This document shows, one piece after another, positions 39,646 through 51,400 of a DNA stretch of 64,000 nt. Position 1 is the first letter of the stretch, and each line of letters starts with the position of its first letter. The stretch comes from Sinonovacula constricta. Taxonomy: Eukaryota > Mollusca > Bivalvia > Cardiida > Solecurtidae. The notes beneath the pieces were generated by a model. The model saw only the letters and a list, made by a program, of their open reading frames with translations, was not told where the DNA came from and did no database searches. The position numbers and the translations under genes are program-made. The stretch covers positions 26,183,879-26,247,878 of the forward strand of contig CM017572.1 of assembly GCA_007844125.1 (NCBI GenBank), in the 5' to 3' direction.

Positions 39646-40436
39646 CCTAAGCTCTCAGACAGTCGAAGGCAATAAGGGCTATGCTACATGCTTAGGAGTT
39701 TGAGTTTGTGACAATTGTGACACTTATGCTAGAATGAGTCGACAGTTTATATATTGTTTGTATGATTAATTATCTCAGAGCAATTTAAATATATTTCCAT
39801 GTTTAGAAAAGCATTCCAGTTGTTATGCTAGTCTGATTTCATATAACGCTTAATAACATTTTGATGGTTCGAATCGGAGAACTTATTAACATTCTTGTTT
39901 CATTTTTAGCATAAGTGTTTCAAGAAGCTTAAGGATATTTCTCAACTCATATGGCCTCCTCTACGACAAGATAAATCACCACTGTGTAATTAATGCCACA
40001 AAGGGAGAAGTATATAACACGTCCATAAGTTGCGTTCTGTGTTTCCTTATTCGAACTATTCTATTGACTAAATAAATCCCAATTAGTACTTTTAAGTATG
40101 TCAATATTTATCTTAGCAACGTCAGCAAAAAGGCAATATAGGCAATTGAAATTGTAAAGCAATCAGAAGTCACAATGTTGACTTCTCACGATCCTTAATG
40201 GTAGAAAGGTCAGAATTATAAATGTATATTTATGATTTTTGAACTTTATTTACTTTTAACATGTCATATTTCTAACTTTTCAGTTTAGCCAGAATTTTTA
40301 AAACTATTTAAATATAATTAACACATTACAAATAAAACTTTACCATATTTATTTGTTTTTCTATGTAGAAGTGGAATAAGTGCAGTATGTATAGTAACTG
40401 AAATCTATATAACCTGTCCTTCATTATCCTCATAAC

Positions 40437-40500
40437 TTTACGAATGGATCACAAAGCTCCCACTGTTCACGAAAGCTTAGGAGATAGGAAATTTAATCAA
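40437..40500 (+). repeat. Dispersed repeat family B, partial copy 3
   Basis: ACGAATGGATCACAAAGCTC and CACGAAAGCTTAGG match the start of family B copy 1. The match fades after about 65 bp. Confidence 0.5.
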
Positions 40501-41392
40501 TGTCGAATACATGCAAGCTAAAAATATACAACTCAAAAAAAAATGAAACAGAAAAATAAAGGCGTAAGTGTTTCACTGAACAGAGAAGAATGTAATAGTA
40601 ATTACTTGTAATCACTAACTTAACCCTATAACATGCACACTTTGTCATAAATAAATGGTTTCCTTACAATGTAGACGTTTTATATAAAAATGTAAGCTAC
40701 GCTAATGGACATCATTTATATTGGATTAAAGTAATTCTCTTGCGTGAGTTCGAGCCCATATTGTTGCAATGTTCTGTTAACTATACTTTATGGATTAAAG
40801 TAAACTAAACTAGTTTGTATCACTGCCATAGCATTATTCGGGATTTTAATTTGAAGAAAGCTAACTATAGTTGTCACAGAATTGCAGAATTCTGTTTTTA
40901 TCGGTTCCAATGAAGCAATGACAATTAATTTTAACAAGGGTAACGCAAATGGCACTAATACAGCTTTGTGGTTTATAACACTTTTTATTAATATGTCAAA
41001 TCAGAGTTAACGTTGGATCTAGTAATATAAGAATATAAAACATCAATACAAAATGCATACATTAACGTTATTATAACAGAAAATTCTAGTTTAAATTAGC
41101 ACTGTTCGTTTTAATTGTAGTCGAAAACTTGTTTTAAACTACAGTAAACATTTATAGTTAAAAGTTCATTGTTCCAGCGTTGGAAATAAAGATATATATT
41201 TAACACCTACAAAAAGTTTCTTTAAAACATGATGTTTTTCGCAATAAGACAAATGGCTGTTATTTCTATCACTTGAGCAGGTGAAAATCCTATAAATCGT
41301 AAATATACACTTGTCTTCTTCCCTCTTGGATTTGATGACCTTTGCATTCATTGATATGTATGTATTTTGGGTAAGGTGGAAACTATCTTTGT

Positions 41393-41550
41393 CTTCCCGG
41401 GGTGGATCTATTATGGATCTACTTATGCCCTTTCTGTATCCCCTGGCTGGATCTATTATCGATCTACTTATACCCTTCTGTATTCCAGGCTGGATCTATT
41501 ATTGATCTGTTTATCCCCTTCTGTATCCCAGGCTGGATCTTTAATGGATC
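41393..41550. repeat. Minisatellite, ~48-52 bp period, about three to four units
   Basis: Units contain GGCTGGATCTATTATNGATC followed by TACTTATNCCCTTCTGTATC and CCAGG. Overlapping + frames give repetitive peptides (GSI-DLL-PF) that are artefacts of the repeat. Confidence 0.85.
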
Positions 41551-41689
41551 TATGTCCAACATTTTTGTCGCAATGTGACTCTTTCGTTAAGCTTTTCGTC
41601 CTGTTGTTACGATGAACGCTTTTCTATCATTTGACCAGCGATGTGGCCCACAACCAAAGGAATCATACACCTGTATCAACAATTTGACC

Positions 41690-41729
<40 letters not shown>

Positions 41730-41765
41730 GTCTCTCTGTCTCTCTGTCTTTCTCTTTTTCTCTTC
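41690..41765. repeat. CTGT/CTCT microsatellite
   Basis: GTCTGTCTGTCTGTCTGTCT passes into a TCTC and CTTT tract. A chance frame reads through it. Confidence 0.95.
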
Positions 41766-41810
41766 TATATGTTGGTTATTTAGTCCCGATGTGACAATGT
41801 AATCGAACCT

Positions 41811-42011
41811 TTACTTTTTTGGTATTACCACTTTCCACTGACCAGCGATGTGGTCCACAAACAAAACTCCAAACACACTCCCGTCAACGACGTAATTCTC
41901 ACCAGGAACCGAGCTGAACAGAGTCGCATTTCTCACATGCACCATGACATAGCCTGGCCCAGACACAAACCAGACACTCCCATTCCAAGATCTGACGCCT
42001 CTTTGTCCCAC
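41811..42011 (-). other. Unrecognised minus-strand open frame, higher GC than surroundings
   Basis: A 66-codon frame with an alternative GTG start reads ...SWNGSVWFVSGPGYVMV... and ends PKK-stop. Its GC content is visibly above the flanks and its residue mix is protein-like (W, G, V, D spread evenly), so it might be a decayed exon or part of an element. I recognise no family. The + strand block GACCAGCGATGTGG inside it recurs at 41633-41653. I do not assign a function. Confidence 0.2.
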
Positions 42012-42014
42012 TAA

Positions 42015-45000
42015 ACAAAGCTAACTTCGGTTTCAATTCTGCGACAGTTGTCCTAGTTACTGTAAAAGCTCTTAAGTGTGGCATTTGCAATTTTAAGAAA
42101 TGTATCTTACTAATATTAGGATACAAAAATAAACATATATATGTACCACAGTTTAAACTTTATTTTATTGTTTGAATAGAAAACTACATTTGAAGACAAT
42201 AAAATGACTAATTTTGTACTGACTGCTAAAAATATTTTCAATTCTATTTAGCTTTTCGACTAAAACCTTATACATAGAATGCTTTATTGTTGGCCATTTA
42301 CTAGTATTTATAAGGAATATATACCTTCTTATTTCTACATACGCCTTTGCAACTAGAGAAGAACCATAACTAACACTTTAAACGTTGACGGTTTGATTTT
42401 CTTGTGTGATTTTCTCTGTCAGAATGAAGACAAAGGCCTATAGGCACGCAATAAACAGATCCAAAGCAAACAATACAGAACCACACATGCCGATGCGGCA
42501 AATATTGTATCCGATGGGAAGTGTAGAAAAGGCATCATAAACAAGTAGTGCGAAGACGTAAACAAACGATAATGTAATGTTTATGTACGCATTTTAGAAA
42601 TTACACCGAGTCACATTTGTCTTATAACGAAAATTATGTTGACATATTCAGATAAATTTCATCTATTTATTTTGTCCAATTGGGGGATAAAGATACTATA
42701 ATAAGGTAACGAATCTTAAACCATTACAAAGTCTGTAATCTAATTACTTACATAATAATTTTACACTGGTGCAAGTTTAAACTTTTAAGAATGTCATTAT
42801 GTTTGATAAATAAAATCGTATGAACAAGAAAGCTGCGGTTAAACTGAAACGAAATCTAAATAATGCTAACTAAAGATGCAGGGATGAATCATTGCTACTG
42901 GTCATGTAAATACCATTTGTTTGCATGATGTACTGTCAGAGATTGTTGAAAGAAGTATCAGGGTCACAAAACATTTTGATGCACGAGCATTGTGTTGTGA
43001 AGAAAAGCAAGTCCTGTTAGTGAAGCTTTTTATACATAATGTGTTTACTGACTTATAGTTATAAGTCGACATGACCAACAGAGTTTATTTTTAAAGACAC
43101 AAGAAACAGCCTTTTAATAAGATGTACGTATGTTATACGTTTGTTCGACTAAGCCGGACTTTATGCAGATTATACAATGTGTATCAATTAGCAATATAAA
43201 CTTACAAAGCCGTTGACTGCGAGATATTGTGAATAAAAGTGCATATATTTACTAATGTGGTTCATTTTTACCGCTACAAGTATGACGAAACGCAATGCGA
43301 TCCTTGTTGTAACGCTATAGTTAGAACGAAACGCAATTGACAATAATACGTATTGTATTGTTTTTGTACGAGTAAATTTCTAGATTCATCGTTCTCTATC
43401 TTTCTTCTGGTGCCATTCAGAGCAAAAACAAAGGTATTGTTCAGATCCAGCTAAACTTTGACCAAAGAATAATTTCTGAACATTTTGCTCGATTGCAAAG
43501 ATAAAGAATGAGCCTAGACAAATGCCTTATTGTTCCATCTTTTACTGACAGGAAAGATTTTCTTTGCATTTGTAAAGGAAAGACAGGCGGGTCTTTAATA
43601 GCACTGGGTCGCAAGACGCATAATTTACTTGGCACAAGTGTTTCACTCACGATATCGAACGCAAATTCACCCATTTTCACATTCAATGTCACATACATGC
43701 ACACATTTACATAGAGATTTTATTTACAATTACAATACAGGTCGCCTGTGTCGATTCACATCAATCCATAGAAAAAGAAATATAAATAAAATAATGCAAT
43801 CAATTCCGCGACAATTGTTTTCAAGATTGCGTACCGTCTAATGCATCGAGAGAAGAATCACCGCTGGTTGTCTGGAACACATAGCATTTTGTTGGGAAGT
43901 GAAACTGAAATTATGAGCATAGTATATTAATGGTCTCTGATACTTAAACAATCGACTGTAAATAAATACGAAAGTAAGTTCTGGATATATTATGAGCATT
44001 AGCTTTAACATGGACTGCTTAATTGGTCGGCTTTTTAAAATGAACATCAAACTTTGAGTGCCCTCACTTAAGACCAGAGGAAACGTCTACGTTTTGACAC
44101 TTCTATCGCTTCAAATACTCTATTTTAGTTAGAACGAACGTAAATAACTACGCTGCATTCAGCTGCCAATAAGCAGTTTTGTTGATATCTATTTAAGCTT
44201 TCATCAGGCGATCGTTGTCAACATGGAATATAAGCTAATTCCTTAGATTTTGTTTACAGTATGCACTTGGTTTGGTATTGGTAAGAAACAGAAAGATATC
44301 AATTAGTATAATTGATGGTGGTAAGAATATATTGCAATCATAAAAGTTATTTATTACCTATTTATAAAATGAGCTTCTTTTTTTCAATATATGCCTAGAA
44401 CGTTTGAGACATCAAAACTAAGTTACTTTTTAATGAATATTTTAATCTTAATCTTAATCAGTATAAACAATCTGTTTGTCAAAAGAGATCACATACTCGT
44501 CATTTTTGTATCATATTTATATTCCTGAATGTTGTCTATTAACAAAATCCCACGTCTGTGTAAAACTATTCAGGAACAGGACTAGACACACACTGTTTCC
44601 ATGTTCTATGCATGCAGAGAGAATACACTGTGTTGTATTGTACAACGACTGTTTGAATGGCTCGGTTTCCCCTATTTGTATGCAAGAAATAAAAAATGCC
44701 GGAATATTGTTTTGTTACCCGGCATGTACTTTCCTATCCAGTCTCGTGCAGTGAAGCTTTTAGTAATGTCTCATTTGTAGTCTCACTAAAACCGAATCAA
44801 AATTGATTGTCCTCGATTTTCAGAATCTCCCTGAAACCACTGGCGTGCAACACTTTAGAGTTGTTTATCGTCGGATGTTTCAGTTTAAAAACGCGTGCAT
44901 GGGTAAAATTAACATTTTAGCAGGTATCATTTACTTATGATTATTAATTTAAGTGATGTAACATGTTGTAAAAATGTTAAACGTGACAACACATCTAATT

Positions 45001-45292
45001 TCGATTACAGGTAAAATGTTTAAAAATTGTTTTTAAATGTTTTGTAATATTTGATTGGAATTAATCTTGACATTTTCATATACGTTAAAAATAATTTATC
45101 TGGGAACTGTATTTGTTGTTTGTCAATTTAGACGATGATACGTCGAAGTCTGAATGAAATATATTTCTTGAAAATTGTACAGTGTATTTGTACACATGGG
45201 AAAACACTGTTGCTATGTTGCAGTTATTGTAATTTGCAACTGTTGTTTATGTATAGATCTTCGTTCCTGACCATTTCTTTGCTATGTTCCAG
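42015..45292. other. Sequence directly upstream of the first GABBR1 exon seen; intronic if the gene starts further left
   Basis: No exon encoding the start of the GABBR1 ligand-binding domain (expected just before CMPG) was found here. Short frames near 43441-44050 overlap on both strands and are unrecognised. The 3' end is a plausible acceptor region with a TTTCTTTGCTATGTTCCAG tract ending at 45292. Confidence 0.5.
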
Positions 45293-45427
45293 TGTATGCC
45301 GGGCCTGGGTACCAAAGTTCTATATGAGCTCCTATACAACCAGCCCAAGAAAGTAATTGTCCTTACCGGCTGCAGTATTGTGTCTACGTTTGTGGCTCAG
45401 GCAGCCAAGATGTGGAATCTCATTGTA
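45293..45427 (+). CDS. GABBR1: GABBR1 coding exon 1 of those in the window (ligand-binding lobe 1)
   Basis: Acceptor TATGTTCCAG, donor GTAAGT, phase 0 at both ends, 45 codons. It begins [15 protein letters not shown], matching the conserved CDPG-ATKYLYELLY segment of vertebrate GB1, and ends MWNLIV. G26-C27-S28 holds the first GABA-contacting serine. Confidence 0.95.
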
Positions 45428-48400
45428 GTAAGTATACGTGTGTTATATAACTACATAATAATTGCTATTAAGCAAGCAATGGTAAGACTAAACCTTATCA
45501 AGTAAGATGCAGCTGAGGTGCTTGATAGTTTCAAAAACTTAAACACTGCATTTAATTTTATTTAAAGAAATATCTTACCTTACCTTTACAAACATATAGT
45601 TTATTTTAGATATGTACTTTAGGAATTCTAAACATATTATTATGAGTTCCTTTAAGTATGACTGAAATTGATGATTATATATTTTGTGCCCGTCGCTTTG
45701 TACTTAACATGCTTTTATATAGAAGGGCAGGCTGACATTTGTTTTTCCTCTGTTGAACCGGAATAAGTATGATCACTATAGCAACAACCTGCGTTTTGTG
45801 GGATATGGAACCCAGATGAAAATGTCTGACTAGAGCTACAGGTGTCTCGGTTTTATTGATAAAAAAGTTAAGAATTATTTAAATATTTCTTTCGTGATTT
45901 CATATCATATAGAATCGTGATTTTTAAGAAAGTTCTGAAGCTGAAAATTGTTTAGCAACAGAAAACTTGACTCAGCAATACAGTTAACATCCCAAACTAG
46001 TTAATGGCCATTTAAACCTTAAAACAAGGCTTAAAGCAGTTTTTATTGTCAACGAATGGATCCAGACAATATGAAAATGATTTGATGCATACATTATTTA
46101 CAGAAACTACTTTTGGAATGGTTATTCAGACAGATTTTTCCTCCCTAGATACACGACGTCTTGTCATTAAACAGTGTAGACAGTGTCGCAATTTTCCTAG
46201 TACGTCTGGTCGTAGCATCTAATTAGATTGTCTCTTCTTGAAAAAACCCGTTTCGGTGATGCAGACATTGCGAGTAGAATGTAAATTATATGCATTCAGC
46301 CTGGTTAAAATGAACATTCCATGGACAGGCATATGACAATGCCCTGTCTCTACAGCACTATTTAAGCATACCATTCTTTCAATAGATAATTCTAATATTT
46401 ATCATTACTTCGGTAAAATTACAATGCGTATGTGTGTTTTCTTGCTACATTTAACACATTTATATCTTTTTGTCAACATTCTTTGCAATGTTTTGAACAT
46501 GTCCATGATCATCTACGACAGCTTGCTTACGGGTCTAGCTCACCGGCTTTGTCCAATCGAAAACGGTTCCCGACGTTCTTCCGGACACATCCATCGGCAA
46601 CCTTGCACAATCCGACGAGGGTAAAGATTTTCCAGAAGTTCAAATGGCGTCGCATAGCAACAATACAGGAGACGCAGGAAGTCTTCACTTCCGTAAGTTG
46701 ATACACATTTACCTAATGCAACCGTAGGGGATCAAGCAGACTAATTGGCGTCTACCAAAAGACTGCTTCAAATATAAAAAATGATTGTTCGTGTGTCGAT
46801 GTGTCGCGCTAATCAATGATTCCGTTTCAATTTAAACGTTTTTAGGAAGCAGGTCTATAAATTAATGTTTTGCTATAAACATTTAATTACATTATTTAAA
46901 GTATTTCTTTATCTTAATAATGATAGCCAGTAAAGATGTCAATACGAATAAGCAGAGAACAAACACGATAACATAAGTAACATTTACATGACGTGAGTTA
47001 TTATATTTATAAAACTTAAATATAAAGTGCTTATTAAAACTGATACAAACATATCTAATTTTGCTGTCTTTAGAATTGCATTTCAAAATTACATGACCAT
47101 CAGGTCTTGTAAAATTTAGTGTTAACATAAACTAGAGATTGTAGACGATTACGAAAACCATATAAGTTTTTGGTTCTCTGTAGTTTGCGATTCACCATGT
47201 ACTGAAATAGTGCGTTTAAGTCTTATATGTTGATAAAATATAGAATAGATCTGAGAAAGGCCTGATATTCATGTACTTTGAGGAAAAGAAAGGTTTCGAG
47301 GAGTAAATAAATAAATAATAAGCAAACCAGTATTTGCAGTATTGTCGCTTTATATGCAATTAAAACAATATCAGGGCATTTGTTCCTTAAGTTATTAAAT
47401 GATAAGAAAGGCAACATAGCGAGCAAATTGTTGCAATAAAATACTCCAGTAGGCACTGTACTTTGATCAACACCTTAGGGTAAAAGCAAACATTCTGATA
47501 CATTCGTGCTAGACGTCTTAATACAACCATAAATTCAGAATGGCATCTGTCAATCGATTGTTGCTTTGCAAATGAGGGATATAAACACGCACAGCTCTTA
47601 TTGTTTACAGACCATCGAGGACCTTGAGAAGAGGGTAAAAGAAGCCGGTATAGAAGTGGCGGTCAGACAGAACTTTCTCACCGACCCAACTAACGCAGTC
47701 CGCAATCTCAAGGTAATGTTTGCCTGGATTTCAGCAAAAAGCACTGTTTCATTGCCTTTGACACAATTTTAAAGAGCAATTTACATTTGAACATCTTTAT
47801 AAAATAAAATCGTTTGATAACATATAAAGCTACACATAGTAAACTTAGATATGATTGAACGGACTACAAAATACTTGTTCCTTCACCTGGATGTATTTTT
47901 ACTGTCCAATTAAATTCCGGACCAGCATACTAAATTATTAGTCAATGGAGTCACATACTGTTATTAACACAATTTCTAAGCATAAGTTTAAACCATACGG
48001 AACAACTGATCACAAACACGCCTTTACCATTCCTCCATTTGTGGGAGAATAAATGTATACAAAAGTGAATTTTTATTTGGCTAAAAGGTTCCTCATATCA
48101 TATGGAATTCAACAATCATGATTTAAACATTGATCTATCTTATTTCAGAGGCAAGACGCTCGTATTATTGTGGGCGTATTTTATGAAGATATGGCGAGAC
48201 GAGTCTTTTGCCAGGTACGTCAATTACTTTCACATTTTGTGTCATCTGAACTAACATGCCCGTTATGCCGATGTCTAAACAGCTTTTGTAACTGTTAGAA
48301 AAGTCAGTCTGCAAAAGGAATGACTAAAACCTGGTTACGGCCCCAACCTTGCAACTCCTTTTAAATATTTTCTATTATTTCTATTTTTGCTTACTTTTCT

Positions 48401-51400
48401 CGCCAGTATGAGCATAAGATTTCTCATCAGATTGCATGGTCTATCAGATTGCGTGATATGATTATCATATTCGTCTGTCAGTCTGATTTGTTTGTATTGA
48501 GACATGGATCTAATGGAATTAAAACCTCAGCTGTGATCATTCAAAAGAAGACAGAGAGTAAAATTAACGTCTGCGAGTATTGATGCCTTTTTCGATCGGA
48601 AGATGTGACTGGGTTGCCGTGATTTTGCTAAAAAGTTGAGCCTATATGGAACGTCTCCTTCATTTAAAGTAACGGAATCTCCAGAACAAAACGAATCTTC
48701 AAATTGGAAACACTAAACGAAATCTAAAATTTCCAAAAGGCAAAACGCTGTTAGAAGCTTTAGGATATATGTCTATGCAACCCCTATCACTGCATAACCA
48801 CAAAAGTGTCGTACTATATTATTATTAGGTTTAAGCCAACGGTGAACACAATTGCGTTTATATATTATTTTTTCAAGCAGAGTCAATTATAACAGTTAAG
48901 CTTAAGCACCGTATACAGTTTGATTAGAGATATCATTCCACAAAAGAAACTGTTGGCTTGAATAGGTTCTTTACATCACAGTTTCACAGTCTTTTGAATT
49001 ATACAATGGTGCACTTGGAGTTTAAGAAACCAATCAACATCAGTGTCAACCTAAAACTCACTATAATTTTAAATGTTGTCCTCGGCAATGGCAGCATAAC
49101 GTTTGTTTAAATAAACGATTCCATAAATATATTCAAGGGCTTGTATTCTAATAAGATTTATTTGACAGGCGTATAAGGAGAAGCTGTACGGACCTCGGTA
49201 TGTTTGGATAATCATTGGCTGGTACCCGAACAACTGGTACAAGGTTCGGGATGATCCTAGCATCAACTGTACAGAGGACCAGCTAAAGGAAGCACTTGAG
49301 GGGCACATTACCACAGAGGCCGTGCTGCTGCATCAGGAAAAAACGGTCACTATCTCTAGAATGGTAAGCTTGTAAACTGATTACTTTGCAGAAATTATTT
49401 TTTATGATTTTGCAATTTATCTGCCTCTGTACCAGGAGAGATATTTATTATTCTCTTATGTGTACACTTTAATACTTTCACCCTGTAAATGATCACTGTC
49501 TTTTCTGAAATATTTCTTTCCCTTTTCTTTAATATATAACGAAACGATACGTCCTCTCGATTACACAAGGCCGATTTAAAACAATAATATATTCATATCT
49601 TCTCTGAAATTGAATTTCAATGGTATCCTTATATACCTTTTATAGATCTAGATAAATGTTCTGCTCATTACAATTGTCCATTTTGTAATAGACCCACCTT
49701 ATAGCGTATGCCTTATCTCATATTTCCATGCTGACTATTGCCAGATTCTATGAAGCAAAAGTAATATGCGTAAGCAAATCATTATAATAATGAATTGTAA
49801 TGTTGACCCCCGTAGATCACATGGTTTTAAACAAAAACAAACTCACAGTGTGCATATAAAACCTATTGTCGGCATACGGTATGTTCTATATTTGACCATT
49901 CCAAAAAAAAAACACGTGAAAATTGAAGGTAGTACGTGAATTGTTTAAATATTTCTTTCGTAATTTCGCACACAATCATGATTTTCTTAAAGCCGTTTAT
50001 CAAAGGCGCCGCATTTCACACTCTAAAATATAAAGCAGGAACAAATAATTAGTTCCAAAGTACCCAACCACAAAGTAAAACTAGAAAGGTAGAATTGGGA
50101 ACGAAACAAACACTTAAATTGAATATGTTTGTTATTAAAGGAACAGCAGTAACATTTGGACAAAACATCTTTTCAGAGGTCAACCTTTGTAAATCGGCAA
50201 TAGTAATCAGACGGTATTCGGAAGTGTACATAGATGTGTACAAGAAAAAGATTTAGCCTTAGGCCTTTCAGTTGCAAAGGCGTATTTTATTCGTTTAGAA
50301 CTGTTTATTGTCCATGACTTTGGAAACAGTATCAAGTACATATACACATTTTACTCGGCTGTGAATCACTTCACAGAAATGCTCTGTCGCTTAAGGCGTC
50401 TTACATAAAAAATCAAATCACATATTGCCGCACAAGTTCGAATCTTGGATGCTTGATATTAATTTTGCGTGCCAAATAATTGGTTAACACCCGTACGAAT
50501 GCGTACACACATATACATAAATTAATTGTATGTCTTATTATCTTTATGACTATTTTACTCATCGTTTTGTGTTGGTGTACTTTTGGCGTTCTTACCCCTG
50601 CTAGACTAATAAGCCTAGATTTATTCGAGTCCCATTACGTTGGTAACTAGAAAGCAAACTACAGAAATGGTCTTTTGATTCTTATCAAAACAAGCTATAC
50701 AGATGAATAGACTAACACAAAAAGACAAATATAACAATTTTATTAGTATCTTGTCTAATTTCTGCAGACTGCTGGCGATTTCCAGTCCCGTCTGGACAAG
50801 AAGTTGAACGTGTCAGATACAAGCCAGGTGGGTGGATACCCGGAGGCACCCCTTGCTTATGATGCTGTGTGGGCAGTTGCTCTTGCCCTAAACAAAACCG
50901 CAGAAAGGTAATATTATTTTATATATTTACGAGACCTTATATCATTAGATATTTTCTTAGTTTGATCTGTTTTATGTGTCCTGAACTCCTTTCCTTACAA
51001 AACTAGACGTCATTATAAGAGCATGCTTCTTGATCGGACAAAATTATGAACTGTTGTCTGGTCGTGACGTTACATCTCAGATATATTCTTGGATTATTTA
51101 ATATTTGAAAATTGATATCAGTAATTTTACCGACAACTACAACTAACTATAAATGGCAAATGTTAGCAATTTAAACAAGACAGCGTTTGATGGAGCATGT
51201 CATTTCAATGTCAGTTGCAAACTGCCAATGTTTTGCAGCTATCTTATAAGATTGAGAGAGCAAAAAATTAATCTTCTAAAATGGACAGTTGACGCGATTC
51301 TGATACAAAACATCTCTCGTCAAAGGCAAAAACACAAACACGGTATTCACAGAAAATTCGTTCTGTCTTTCAATTTAAAACATTTATATGAATATTGTTG

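Larger units (their letters stand above)
37935..41385. other. No gene seen outside repeats
   Basis: AT-rich sequence that includes the family D and B repeat fragments listed separately and a short (TA)n at about 39005. No exon or RNA gene is supported. Confidence 0.5.

Noticed and set aside
49069..49314. 81-codon minus-strand frame overlapping exon 5
   Set aside because: Shadow of the coding exon on the other strand. The + strand matches GB1 precisely and has consensus splice sites.
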